The notes under the pieces: model-generated
Seen by the model: only the letters and a program-made list of their open reading frames with translations
What the model was told of the DNA's origin: nothing
Databases searched by the model: none
In this document: piece after piece, positions 22,155 to 33,475 of the stretch
Layout: every line of letters starts with the position of its first letter
Position numbering within the stretch: the stretch's first letter is position 1
Assembly: GCA_958510875.1 (NCBI GenBank)
Contig: OY294067.1
Span: 30,244,912-30,308,911, forward strand
Direction of reading: 5' to 3'
DNA from: Endomychus coccineus
Lineage: Eukaryota; Arthropoda; Insecta; Coleoptera; Endomychidae
Length of the DNA stretch: 64,000 bases
Made by a program: the position numbers and the translations under genes

Positions 22155-22824
22155 CCAAAACAAAACAAAAACGGGCGTTTCGATTTGAAACCCCGCCAGA
22201 ATATCAATAATTGACTAATTTATCATAAAATTGGTCATATTATTCATATTTTTTGGGGGGTGGTTTTAGAGGTTTTTTGGGGGTTGGAATAGGCAAGGAG
22301 TGATGGCAATAATTTTGAATCTTTATTTGATCTCCAATAAAGTTATCTAACATGGTGCCATCATGTTACCTTGTAACCCGCAAGTTTTATCCACAAAATG
22401 AAAAAAGAAACAGTTTTGGTCCAAATAATGACCAATTACTCGGAAATGGACCGATAACTTTTGATGGCATAGGGTATGTTAACAATTGTCAACACCAATG
22501 AACATTTTCCACCAGGTTTGGGACGGTTAACTTGCAGTCCATTTTCGGTCCAATTTTAACTGGGCTGCCTGATAAACGGACACGATAAAAAATGATAGCA
22601 CATGGTGGAAGTGTATAAGAATGACATGCTTTTCAAGTAACCGCAACTTGAAAAGGGTTAACCTCCAGTCAAAAAAAAAATGCGGATGCTGTATCTCGAG
22701 ATCTAGCAGCCGGGGAAAATTCGGTCTGTGAGATGAATTGATCATTGAACCGTCTTCTAACGATAAACCATAGTGCCATCGGGTTAATGTTCAGACCATC
22801 AATATTGCTCTGGCTCCTAGACTA
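22155..22824. mobile_element. Half of a foldback element (loop and right arm)
   Basis: Matches 59080-59754 almost throughout. It starts within the loop (CCAAAACAAAACAAAAACGG), then runs through one arm (ATCTCCAATAAAGTTAT, TTACCTTGTAACCCGCAAGT, CCATCGGGTTAATGTTCAGA) and ends GGCTCCTAGAC. The complementary left arm present at 58526 is absent here. Non-coding. Confidence 0.75.
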
Positions 22825-22900
22825 TAACCTCTTTAGAACATAGTAGAAAGATGGGCGATCTCTACCTTTTTTAAAGATATTTCGATGGTCAGTGTTCATC
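22825..22900 (+). pseudogene. LINE fragment, right part
   Basis: TAACCTCTTTAGAACATAGT and ATGGTCAGTGTTCATCAG are colinear with 33123-33205 of the better preserved LINE. This is the continuation of 20787-20998 after the inserted hAT and foldback remains. About 150 bp of LINE are missing between the two parts. Confidence 0.65.
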
Positions 22901-23639
22901 AGAAATAAAAAATATCCTCCTAACGCGTTCTATATAAAACTATAATTTCTCCTGAATTTTGAAAGGTTAAATCTCTTATCCACACGGATTCGTAACAATC
23001 AACCATCTCCAACAACACAAATGCTCAAGCGGGTGGAAAAATCGACTTATGAAATATTGATGTATAGAATAAACACATTTTCGTAAAATGGCACAAATCA
23101 AGTTGAAGCTTAAGAAGTAAGAAACAGGAAATACTCGTACAAAAACATACATAAACATAAAAGTCTCCCGCAAAGACTAAGCGGATATGAAGCAAGCATT
23201 ACTATAAACCTACTGAATTAACTGAATATCAAATATACCATAAAGTATACAATCACATAACTTGTCTATATTATTGCTGACGAGAGATAACGCAGATCCA
23301 GTAAAATAACTATTATGCAAATTAGCACATACAGGTTTTTGAGAGAGTATCACATAAAACTTTATTATTGTAAAAGCCATCATCATTCTAGCAAATAGTT
23401 ACTTCCTCTAATATTATCGAAATGTGCTGGTTGTTCGAGTTTTCGATACCCAACAGTACGATTCGCTTTTCTATCAAACAAATGAATGACAATTTTTTTC
23501 AGTTCAGATTAGATTGCTATAAATATAGCCTCCAACTCATAACAAATTGATTGAACAATTTTTAAAATCAAAGTGAGTATGGTAATAGGGACAAAACAAA
23601 TTTGCACTTTAATAATATATACATATAAATTAACTAATG
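22901..23639. other. No gene recognised
   Basis: AT-rich, nothing identified. Confidence 0.5.
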
Positions 23640-23870
23640 TTTCATCACATAGTGGCATCCTCAGTCATTAACTGCATACAACTAAAATGTAATTCCTCGA
23701 AATATGTTATTGAGGTGAGGTGGGCAATTTATACTTTAATAACCATAATATACCAATTTCACTACATAGTAGCATCCCCAGTTATTTACTGCATACAACT
23801 CAATAGTTAATACAATGTAATTGCTCGAAATATGTTATAGCGGTGGGGTGAGCATAAGAAAGCCTGTGAC
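23640..23870. repeat. Imperfect tandem duplication, period about 117 bp
   Basis: TTTCATCACATAGTGGCATC at 23640 and TTTCACTACATAGTAGCATC at 23757 each begin a unit that also holds ACTGCATACAACT and CTCGAAATATGTTAT. There are two copies, about 85 percent alike by eye. Confidence 0.7.
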
Positions 23871-23879
23871 AGTGATAAC

Positions 23880-24968
23880 TAGGGACACCAAAATATGCAA
23901 AGCGCATGTTTTACATATTATGCATAATAAATGCATTTTTTTAAATAATTGCATATATCCTTAATAAATAGCATATTCTGCATAATTGAAAGAATTTTAA
24001 GCAAAAGGGTTTAATGAAAATAATTTTTATGAATCTTATCATTAAGAAGTAATTTATCATTTCATTTGCAGTTCTTAAAAATTCCAAGTAGAGTGGTTCA
24101 TAAGAGGTACAAGAGTATGGATATTCCCAGTCTTAAATTCCGACAATTCAAAATAGGTCGTTTCAAACCCCTAACAGGGGTTTTACTGTAGGTAAATAAA
24201 ATAATAAATCGATTTCTAAATTTTTGTTTTTGTAGTATTTTATTTATTTTTATTAGTAAAATGCCCGCAGTCAGTACGTCAGTGTGGGTTAAGCCATACA
24301 AAGAAGTACGTACAGATATGGGAAAAGTCTACTGTTCTACGTGAGTTAAAATTGTAAGTATAATTTTTGAATATTCGATATAGAAGGTGGTGCGAAATCG
24401 GTAGATATCTGTTATTTTTTGAGATAGAAAAAAGGTTAAAAGCAAGTTACATTATTCTACAGAGACATTAACAATGAAAATAGATAGAAATTTTTTATTC
24501 GGAACCCTAGGTACATTTTTATTTGTTTCTCTATCCGTATTTTAACATCTCCAAAAATAACAGAGATATCGACCGATTTCGCAAGATTTGGGACATTTGA
24601 TATTTTTAACTTATTTGTTAGGTATTTAGATCTAAGTATTAATATTATTGATATTTTTTCATTTATAATGTTTTATATTCTGACAGGAGACAACATTTTT
24701 TTAATTGAGAACTTCGAGAAACATTTAGTGTTTAGTGTTTTTACAACTACGACAACCTGCTTTGTGTAATAAATGCATATTTAGGTTTATTTCAGTATGT
24801 AGAAAAATTTTAATGTCTGTTTATTTTCAAGTGAATCAATAAATGTATGTAATTTAAGTATTTTTTTATTTGCATATTTTCGACATTTTGGTGCATATTT
24901 TGACTAAATGATTTGTATATTTATGGGCATATTTTTTGGTTTTCCACTTGCATATTTGGGTTTCCCTA
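23880..24968. mobile_element. hAT deletion derivative with 8-bp target duplication
   Basis: Ends TAGGGACACCAAAATATGCA and, inverted, TGCATATTTGGGTTTCCCTA. Both are flanked by the exact 8-bp duplication GTGATAAC (23872-23879 and 24969-24976). GCATATTT motifs recur inside both ends and may be transposase-binding sites. The 1089-bp interior keeps only a small N-terminal piece of a transposase (24261-24341). Confidence 0.88.
24261..24341 (+). pseudogene. N-terminal fragment of a hAT transposase (BED-finger start)
   Basis: The ATG at 24261 opens 26 codons reading 'TSVWVKPYKEVRTDMGKVYC', the beginning of the BED-type finger common in hAT proteins, with the first finger Cys. It then meets TGA. The bases ACGTGAGT at the break look like a 5' splice site, so this could be a first exon whose continuation was deleted in this derivative. 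No other coding remains were seen inside the element. Confidence 0.45.
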
Positions 24969-25059
24969 GTGATAACCCAGAAAATATGTAGTTGGTAACC
25001 GAAACTATCGATATTTCTATACTTTGACCTCTACTAAGTTAGTCTTAATACCTACATTA

Positions 25060-26835
25060 TAGTCCAGGAAATAAAGATTTTGAAAAGAAAAATTTGAGGT
25101 AAAAGGCCGATTTTGTTGTGTGAGGGCTCATTCGATTCGTTTTGACCTCTAGATCAGAATCTGCCACAGCTACATAGGGGGAAATGTCTCAGATTGTTAA
25201 TAAACAATAAATATTGACCAAAAAATGATGTGTTATAACAATATATAAAAAAAAAACTAAAAATGCTATTTTTCATCAATTTTCAGCGGGTAAAGTAGAA
25301 AATTGCAGTTATTTGATCAAGAAACAATGCAAATTTGAGGTTTATAACAATTTGTTAGTTATCTATTTGTTAATAAACAACAAAATGAAAATTTTCAAAA
25401 TAATGAAGATTAGATTTATTCTCAGGTAATTTGAGGTCGCTGAATACGAATTCGATGTTATTTTTTTGATTGGCTGTTAATCTAATTAGTTGATTAACAA
25501 TTTGTTAATAAACAAATTAACCCAAAAAATGGAAATTTTGAAAATAATCAAGACTAGAGTCATTTTCAGGTAATTTGAAATCGCTGTATACGAATTTGAT
25601 GTTATTTTTTTGATTAAATGATAATTTAATTGATTAATTGATAGTTACTCAGTTACCGAATTAACAAAAAAATTCAGTGTCTCAAAATAATCAAGATTAG
25701 AGTCATTTTCGGGTAATTTCGGGTCACTAAACATGAATTTAATGTTATTTTTTGAATTAAAGGTTAATTTAATCATTTTATTGATAATGACTTAGTCACC
25801 GAATCAACAAAAAAATTCAAAGTCTTAAAATAATCAAGATTGGAGTCAATTTCGTATAATTTAAGGCCGCTGAACACGAAATTGATGTTACTTTTTGAAT
25901 CGAATGATAATTCAATTAATTAATTAATTCACTTGGCGAATCAACAAAAAATATTCAAAGTTTTAAAATAATCAAGATTACAGTCAATTTCGGATAATTT
26001 GAAGTAGTTAAATTTGAATCTAATGTGATTTTTCAATAAATTGTTCATATTATTAGTTGATTGATTAGCGTTGCCATGGTAACTGAGAGAAGTGCAGGGA
26101 CGTATGAGCTGAATTCAGAACCAGTAATTCAACCTCCAGGGCCGTAGCCGTAAAGGGGAAGAGTGGTTTTTCATGTTATTGATAAAAAATAGTTTCCCAG
26201 CAATTTATTCAAAAAATAACATCAAATTCGTATTCAGCGACCTTAAATTATACGAAATTGACTCCAATCTTGATTATTTTGAGACTTTGAATTTTTTTGT
26301 TAATTCGGTAACTATTACCTGAAAATGACTCTAGTCTTGATTATTTTTTAAATTTCCATTTTTTGGGTTAATTTGTTTATTAACAAATTGTTAATTAACT
26401 AATTAGATTAACAACCAATCAGAAAAATAACATCCAATTTGTATTCAAAGAACTCAAATTACCTGAAAATGAATCTAATCTTGATTATTTAAGAAATTTC
26501 CATTTTGTTGTTTATTAACAAATAGATAACTGACAAATTGTTATAAACCTTAAATTCACATTGTTTATTGCTCAAATAACTGCAATTTTCTACTTTACCC
26601 GCTAAAATTTGATGGAAAATAGCGTTTTCAATTTTTTTTATTATGTCAAAAACATGCCATTTATTGGCCATTATTTATTGTTTATTAACAATAGGACAAA
26701 TTTCCCCCTATGAAGCTGTGGCAGATTCTGATCTAGATGTCAAAACGAATCGAATGAGCCCTCACACATCAAAATCGGCCTTTTACCTCAAATTTTTCTA
26801 ATTAGGGTCGATTTTGTACTTTATTTCCTGGACTA
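25060..26835. mobile_element. Large foldback element with about 143-bp internal repeats
   Basis: The ends TAGTCCAGGAAATAAAG are inverted and flanked by a possible 3-bp duplication TTA (25057-25059 and 26836-26838), compatible with a PIF/Harbinger-type MITE. The arms pair imperfectly for about 650 bp. Inside the left arm and centre, five units begin with AATAATCAAGATTAGAGTCA-like text at about 25401, 25545, 25688, 25831 and 25969 (period 138-144). Each holds a 'GGTCGCTGAATACGAAT...GATGTTATTTTTT' block. Inverted units occur in the right arm at about 26215-26500. The centre (26070-26165) has CCATGGTAACTGAGAGAAG. No coding potential. Confidence 0.75.
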
Positions 26836-26839
26836 TTAT

Positions 26840-27234
26840 GGATATTACAAAGAAGAAATATTTTACTACATCGTAAGGGATAAAGTGTATGATACCTATA
26901 AAATAAATTATAATATTAATTCTATAGGAATAAACCGAAGCGTCATATCCGAATTGCTCGAAGGTATCAAACATAGGCCTCGAGTTGCTCGACCGGAACG
27001 AAATTTTATGGAGACCGAATTAAGCGACGTTATATAGGGAAGCGCCCAGGTAGTATTTATCAAAGAAAAACTGGAATTATAATAATTTATTATAATCCGC
27101 AGTTTTATTATTTGAATATGTAAATCAAATATGCACAAATATACATATACACACAGATCAAATAACTTTTACACTTTAGAAACAAGTTTGTTTGATTTAT
27201 TGCAATATTACATACCTTTTACATAAGAGATTGG
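26840..27234. other. No feature recognised
   Basis: AT-rich; a short minus-strand frame (26908-27138) matches nothing known. Confidence 0.45.
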
Positions 27235-27335
27235 GTTATCACGTCCACGTGGCGATATTCCGGGCAGAAGTTGCTGCAATACATCATTGTTCCGAAGAGC
27301 TATTAAGGCAAGAGTTTCAAGGAACAACCATCGCC
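27235..27335 (+). pseudogene. LINE RNase H domain, first part
   Basis: Reads 'VAIFRAEVAAIHHCSEELL' and 'QEFQGTTIA' in one open frame. This is the E-containing helix of an RNase H domain as found in R1/Jockey-related LINEs with a C-terminal RNase H. Interrupted at 27335 by a 1441-bp element and continued at 28777 with 'IAIYSNSQAGIKAF'. Confidence 0.75.
27330..27335. repeat. 6-bp target-site duplication, left copy
   Basis: ATCGCC, repeated at 28777-28782. The LINE reading frame becomes continuous ('GTTIAIYS') when the element and one copy are removed. Confidence 0.85.
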
Positions 27336-28776
27336 TAGGCTGTGCCAAAAAAATCGATATTTTTTCATTTCGCTCTTCTTCGAGTATATCATTCCCCGTT
27401 CAAATTCATTCAGGTCCCCCAAATTTTAAATAAATTGGTTAATATTTAGAGGTGCATCAAGCCCAAAACGTATTTTTTGAAGTTTTTCCTCAAACTGTAA
27501 TTTCAACTTTCAACTTCAATAACTTCATATTTTCAGGTTCGTGATACCTCATTATGTGTTAAGTTCGAGTTTCTACGATGATTTGGCGTAAAGTTATGAA
27601 TTATTCAAAAAAAAGTACCATTTTGCGTTTTTTTTGGCCACAACTTTGTCGATTTTGTACCACAATCAATGAATCATTGTAAAATTAATCGACGAGTCAT
27701 AAAGTTGATAGAATGAGTTGAGTCCAGAGTATATTCTAGTATTTACAATCAAATATTTTTAACAATCATTTAATAATTTATAATCATACATTTAATAATT
27801 TGCAATCATACACCATATTAACTCTTTTTTCGCAACGCTTGGAATTCGCCGCCTGTGCTCCTTGACAACTTTCAACAGGTACTGCTTTTGCTCTTCGTTC
27901 TTCGTCAATTCGGAATTATGTTTTGTAATTATCGCTATACCTCTTTCCGCGGTGTCATTCGTAACGCGCAAAAATTAAAATTTTTCTTTCACTTTTATAT
28001 AAGACTCGTTACTTTTTCACGCAGATGGATCTTCAGGTAAAAAGTCGCAGTTCACGTCAAATCTTTTCAACATGTTATGTATATGTTGAGAGAATGGTTC
28101 ATCGATACAACGCGTTCTCCACATCTCTAATTCGGTCTCAGAATTTGGGTTTAATAATAATCTTTTACGAGCTGTCAAAGTGGGACATTTTTTGACACCA
28201 GGAACATATTTTTTTAGCGGGGCGGGAGGGGCTGGAATGGATTTGGTATCACATTAATTAAGTATTATCACATTATGGCACTCTGAATTCTTTCCATTTT
28301 TGGTGCATTTTCAAGTGGTGCGTTTTTTCACTCTAGTGTAGATTATCATAACTGATGGGCGATTTTCTCTGAAATTATCAATTCAATTAATGCTACGTGA
28401 TACTAGACTACATTAAAAGAGCATATGACGCATCACGAACCTAAAAATATGAAGTTATTTAAGTTGAAAGTTGAAATTACAGTTTTTAGGCCTTAAAAAA
28501 ATGGTTCTTTTCGCCAATATATCTGTGGGAAAGTGGATGTGGCGACTGAAATGCATCAAATACTTTGTGTTTCAAACATCCCGTTATTGTAGAGTAGTGT
28601 TATGAAACCTCTCAAAAATTGAGGAAAAACTTCAAACAACACGTTTTGGTGTTAATGCACCTCTTAATATTAACCGATTTGTTTCAAATTTGGGTGACCT
28701 GAATGAATTTGAACGGGGAATGATATACTCGAAGAAGAGCGAAATGAAAAAATACGGATTTTTTTGGCACAGCCTA
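27336..28776. mobile_element. 1.44-kb TIR element with 6-bp target duplication, superfamily unassigned
   Basis: The terminal inverted repeats begin TAGGCTGTGCCAAAAAAATC (mirrored by GATTTTTTTGGCACAGCCTA) and extend, with gaps, through about 225 bp on the left (27336-27560) and about 345 bp on the right (28430-28776). The interior holds a decayed minus-strand reading frame (27815-28218). A 6-bp duplication with a TAGGCTG terminus could be a hAT variant or another 6-bp-duplicating superfamily. I could not decide. Confidence 0.85.
27815..28218 (-). pseudogene. C-terminal part of an uncharacterised transposon-associated protein family ('VNDxAERG' type)
   Basis: A single minus-strand frame with two in-frame stops runs about 135 codons. 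It starts 'LKKYVPGVKKCPTLTARKR', then 'PNSETELEMWRTR' and 'FDVNCDFLPEDPSA', a stop, 'ESYIKVKEKF', a stop, 'FLRVTNDTAERGIAII', 'NSELTKNEEQKQYLL', 'KVVKEHRRRIPS' and 'KKEL'. The (V)NDxAERG...T..EEQKQ.LL..V..HR pattern is the C-terminus of large multi-copy proteins usually annotated as uncharacterised in aphids, beetles and cnidarians. That attribution is from memory. The N-terminal bulk is absent, so this element is a deletion derivative and cannot mobilise itself. Confidence 0.6.
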
Positions 28777-29450
28777 ATCGCCATATACTCTAACAGCCAA
28801 GCGGGTATAAAAGCATTCAGTTCCATACAAGTTAATTCCAAATTTCTCTGGGACTGCTTAGAAACCCTACAAGAGTTGGGCAGTCAAACTAAACTGTCTT
28901 TAGCTTGGATACCAGACCACACAGGTTACAAAAGCAACGGAGATACTAATTCACTAGGCCGAGAAGGAGCACATGGGGCTCCAATTGAACCAGAACCTTT
29001 CTGTGGCATAGCAAAAGCGCTGCGTAATGACATACCAGTACTTGGATGAAAAAGCAAGGTCGAGAATGGTGGAACAAGGTGCCGGGTATGAGACAGGCGA
29101 AAGAGTTCATTTTAAAGCACCATCGCCAAAATTCACGGTGTACCTACTAAGTCAGAATAGGAGAACAACTAGAATCATGATTAGGCTCCTGACAGGGCAA
29201 CAACGAACAAGACTCAACAAGCACATGAACTGGTAGATACAACCATATCTAAGGTTCTGCCGAAAATATGAGGAAACTTCAGCCCACATACCCCAAAAGG
29301 GACGGTCCGGTCCATATATTTGGAGGAAAAGTCCCAGTTTCACTGATAAAGTGTCTACCAAATAGTCAAAAAATTCCACTAATGTTTCGCATTGTATTAA
29401 ATCGGTGGAAAATACTCTGCGTGACAATCTCCGACATCATCGGGGTTTAA
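28777..29450 (+). pseudogene. LINE RNase H domain, second part, and C-terminal tail
   Basis: Continues the domain with 'IAIYSNSQAGIKAFSSIQV' (D of the RNase H active site mutated to N in 'YSNSQ'), 'LAWIPDHTGYKSNGDTNSL' (family W.PGH.G..GNE.AD.L; the H-x-G and D positions are seen) and 'GREGAHGAPIEPEPFCG'. Then, in another frame, 'HFKAPSPKFTVYLL' and 'LLTGQQRTRLNKHMNW' read as the tail helix, followed by remains of 'C.FC...EET..HI' (about 29240-29285). The final text 'NLRHHRGLKKI' matches the end of such proteins. Several frameshifts are present. Confidence 0.8.
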
Positions 29451-31310
29451 AAAAGATAAACCCGATGTATGTTGTAGCCATTTGGCGACATCAGTTTTTC
29501 CTCTGTAGTACTTCCTTAATCCCAATTCTTGAATTTTTCGCCACCAAGATTAACAGAGATGAAATCTGCAGCCATTTAGAATTAAATCTTCAGTCCAAAC
29601 TGCGCAGTTCATAATCTGTAGTGACCGTTTTCTGCTTGAAACGAAATCCTCTTTCATAAAATCCGTAGAAGCCGTTACTTTTATGGTAAGTCATCATTAT
29701 GATTAAAACCCTACACTGCTTATTGTATCACTTATGATACACAATGATTTATCTTCGATTAAATAACATACCAAAACTACCAACCTCTTGTAACGCTTTA
29801 GGCTATATTTGATACATACTCGCCGCCTTATTTATATGGGTTATTCAGATATTTGCTGCCATCTAACATGACACAGACCAACTAAACATTAATTTCACTT
29901 TCTTGGCTCGTGCTATTGTCAAGTGTGATTTAGTTTCCCAAGTTTATAGATAACGTACTATGGGGTTTATAAGGAACTACTGACACCATTAGCCAGGAAT
30001 TGGCAATGTGATGTAACAGGTTCAATAGTACGCATCGAGATTTCGGTGGCATTCTTAATATTTATGTAAAATAAAGATGGCTTTGTGAATGTGATTTATT
30101 ACCATGCCAATGTGAGCATTATAATTATTTACGTATTATGTAAGGTCGTAATGAGGGATTTTATGACTTGCGGCACGTCCTAGGTGTTAGCCGCTAAAGG
30201 ACATCACTATGCCCATTACGCCCGCAGTATGTGCCAGGTTCTACTTTCATTGAAGAATCTTTTAACGTTTTCATTCATCAACCTTGTGGCTTGGAGATGG
30301 GATGGAATATTCTTCCATACCATTCCATAATTTGTTTTCTATATCACAGACGCCAAATATTGGCGATTACTGGACAATTGCTCGGTTCGTGCTCTGTTGT
30401 ATGGTTTGAACTACCTAGTGCTTTAGGGTTAACCGCGGGCGGTTGTGTCGCTTTTACTACGGTGTCGCATTGGTCCTGTGCCGCTTCTGTCCATGATTCA
30501 TTTCCCATAGGGGTGATAGTACCCTACCATGTGGGCATCATCTTCCGACAGTCCTTTTGATCGTGCAATTACCTACACTTACTATGACTACTCTTCGTTC
30601 AAGCTTGTTCTTGATCCACCCACTTCGTAGTGTAGTTGTTTCAACTCTAGTGACATAAGTATCCGTATAATTGTAAGTTCGGATTATCCATATCATTAAG
30701 ACATTTCAATAGAAGTTACGCGCCTACTGCAAGTCAGCATACTGAATAAAAATTATGGGCTAGTATTTACATAAGCGCTACAGGTAGTTAGTTCTACTAC
30801 ATCTTAGATACTCGCCGGGTTCTAATGAATTCGTCATGCCTTTAAACGCCTTGCCGTAATACGATTGATTATATTGCAACGAATCCACATTCCAGAATCA
30901 AGGTGGGAATTGCACCCTACACTCCAAGGAGCTAATTAATATTATTCAATAAGCATGTTTATAAGATTCCTTATTGCCTAACTGTTGTTATATTTGTTTA
31001 TTTCTCCTTGTAATAAATTCAGTAGGAATTGGTAATTTTGAAACATTAATTCTTTCTTCATTGTACATGCCCACTTTACGACCTTCATCAGGAGGATTCA
31101 AAACTATCCAGTTAATTACATCAACAGGGACATTGCATTCTCTTCGCTATATGATAATTTGATTATATCTCACGAGTCTTCTAGGGAAATGAATTAAATA
31201 ATTCGAGTTTCTGCCATTACTATGAATAAATTAATTCAATCTAAATATTAAAATGAAATAAAACAGAAAATTACACTCCAATAAATGTAAATTAAGAACT
31301 TTTTAATCAC
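29451..31310. other. No gene recognised
   Basis: The part at 30170-30640 is less AT-rich than its surroundings and has a 109-codon plus-strand frame (30231-30560) and protein-like text on the minus strand, but no family was recognised. The remainder is AT-rich without clear features. Confidence 0.45.
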
Positions 31311-31318
31311 ACAGGGAC

Positions 31319-31637
31319 CATCGGCGTATACAAGGGAGGGGTTTTGGGTACTTACCCCCCCCCCCCCAAAGACTCATGCGATATGAACAAAAATCAGTTC
31401 TCAAGATGCACAACAAAATTGATAAAATATTGTTATTAATTATGTACCTATAAATAAATCTATTTTGTATTTTTCAGCAACTGGCAAGGGGAAAGAGAAT
31501 TTTATGATTGTCTCTGCACGTAATTAGCCAGATGTTGTTCAATTTATGTTCTAAAAGTTTTTATTTTCTGGTGTCCTAACCGATGGATTACACCGCACCA
31601 CTCCACCCCCCAAGACGTATGGCTGGATACGCCGATG
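31319..31637. mobile_element. hAT MITE, 319 bp, with perfect 8-bp target duplication
   Basis: Ends CATCGGCGTAT and, inverted, ATACGCCGATG, extending imperfectly into C-rich/G-rich blocks including a run of 14 C. ACAGGGAC occurs exactly at 31311-31318 and 31638-31645. No coding capacity. Confidence 0.87.
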
Positions 31638-32025
31638 ACAGGGACATCCTCAGAAAGATTCATCAACTATACATGCATTCCATAACTTAATAAAATAATA
31701 AAACAAAGAATAAAAGAAAGCTCTGGATTTAGTATTATCCTGTAGTAACAATAAATCAACAATAAACTTGACATGTTTAAAACATATGTCAATCATCGGA
31801 ATATATCTCAAAATTTCTTAAAAGAATTTATAGAGGATGTTTTCAAAGTTTAGGCATTCATTTTAACAGGTTGTATATCTTGATTGATCAAATAGATATT
31901 TATAATTCACCCATTATCAAAAACTTTGCCCCCCTCTACTTACATACCTGAGCCATAGAATTTATTGAATTATATCTCAGCTGTATACAGTTAGTAACTT
32001 ATTCTGAGGGTGCTATTGCGTAGAG

Positions 32026-32446
32026 CAGGAGTTCCCAACCGGTGGTACGCGTACCACTGGTGGTACGCGGGAACGTTTCAGGTGGTACGCGTGAGTGATG
32101 TGAGCAACATGCTATTAATAGCTTCAGTAAGCATGAGCTCTATCATCTGAGCTGAGTTTGTACTAATTTTTTATTTGTATGTGTTTAGACCAATGGGTAA
32201 TAAATAAAACTGTAAATTAATACCATTTTAATCTTTTTATTTCTCCTTTATTATAAGCATGTTATGAATAAACAAATATCTAACCATTAAATATAAAGTT
32301 TTCTCAGGAATTAAATTCAAAAATTCTTTGAACATTTTTAGAAGAGTAAATATCAAACGTTTATTAAAATATTTAGGTCTGGTGGTACGCCAAAATTTCT
32401 CAAAAAGTCAAGTGGTACGCAGGTGCAAAAAGGTTGGGGACCCCTG
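32026..32446. mobile_element. hAT MITE, 421 bp, with 8-bp target duplication
   Basis: Ends CAGGAGTTCCCAACC and, inverted, GGTTGGGGACCCCTG, the common CAGGGGTCCCCAACC hAT terminus. GTGGTACGC motifs are repeated near both ends (four copies on the left side, two on the right). The flanks are GCGTAGAG (32018-32025) and GTGTAGAG (32447-32454), 7 of 8 identical. Confidence 0.87.
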
Positions 32447-32639
32447 GTGTAGAGGAACAATTGTTAATATGCAGTTATTGAAGAGTAAATTTGTTTTATT
32501 CACAGTTTACTATACAAGATGAAATTAAGTGTAGGAACTATAAATCAGGAACTTGAGAATTGACTGTTTCGTCTCTTGTTTTTAAAGATTTGCATGGAAG
32601 ATAAATAACAGAATATAACTGTTGCGGTTAAGTTTTTTA

Positions 32640-33475
32640 AATTTAACCAGATGAGCCAGACAGAGACAGGTTGACGCAATTAATGGAGATCTGGCAAAAA
32701 TTTTAAATGTGATGGATCTTATAATCTAATAGAGTTTAAGGTAATCAAACCTCAAGCTTGCGTCTTATCCATAAAGGCGGATCCCACAATCCTTAATATA
32801 ATGATGTCAGGTACAACTATTCATATGAAGTCTTCCAAATCCATGCCCGGGATCACCACCAACAGCATCCTCTTATGGTACGATTACGTGAGGTCCATTG
32901 CGAAAATCGCTTCACAAAAACTTGGTTCTATTCCATGCCAAGAGCTACTTGACATCCCAGCAAGTCCTAATAATCTACACAGCACATATTCGACCTGTCC
33001 TGGAGTACTTGGAGTGCGGCTCCCAAACATACGCTAAAGCTCTTCGATTCTATCCAGCAGAGAGCTATTCATCTGATTGATTAAATGTTACATTGATTAA
33101 ATGTCACATTTACGAGTTCATTAACCTCTCCAGAACATCGTAGAAAAGTGGGAGATCTTTCCCTTTTTTATATATAATTCCATGGTCGGTGTTCCTCAGG
33201 AATCTCGTATGTTGTTCCACCACGAGAGATTCCAGACTAGACAAGCTCAAACCCTTCATTGTCAAGCTCGAGTCCTGCCGAACTTCTTCCTATCAGACTT
33301 CATTTTTCTATCGAACAGCAAAGTTGTGTAACTCTTTACCTAGTGAGGTCTTTTCCTATGTCCATAAACTCCAAACCTTCAAGAAAAATTTGGAATGCCC
33401 ATCTCCTCTCCCAACATTCCACCACTGGCTGACACGATGTTCCTCGAAAATTATAGGTTTCCCTTTCGTGTAGTC
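32640..33475 (+). pseudogene. LINE reverse transcriptase C-terminal half (R1/Jockey-like)
   Basis: Thumb and C-terminal region. 'RQVDAINGDLAKIL' is followed by a stop-broken palm end, then 'ACVLSIKADPTILNI', 'DYVRSIAKIASQKLG', 'SYLTSQQVLIIYTAHIRPVLEY' (a hallmark of this LINE group: Y..IRP.LEY), a frame-shifted 'AKALRF' stretch, and at 33189-33473 'DSRLDKLKPFIV', 'TSFFYRTAKLCNSLPSEVF' and 'LQTFKKNLE', the usual terminal segment. The catalytic YADD is not included. A second, older copy of the same family lies at 20787-20998 and 22825-22900. Confidence 0.85.

Noticed and set aside
27855..28040. Plus-strand open frame
   Set aside because: Antisense to the decayed minus-strand transposon protein at 27815-28218, which has recognisable motifs.
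23872..32454. LTR retrotransposon pairs suggested by flanking short repeats
   Set aside because: The short repeats are 8-bp hAT target duplications around inverted, not direct, termini.
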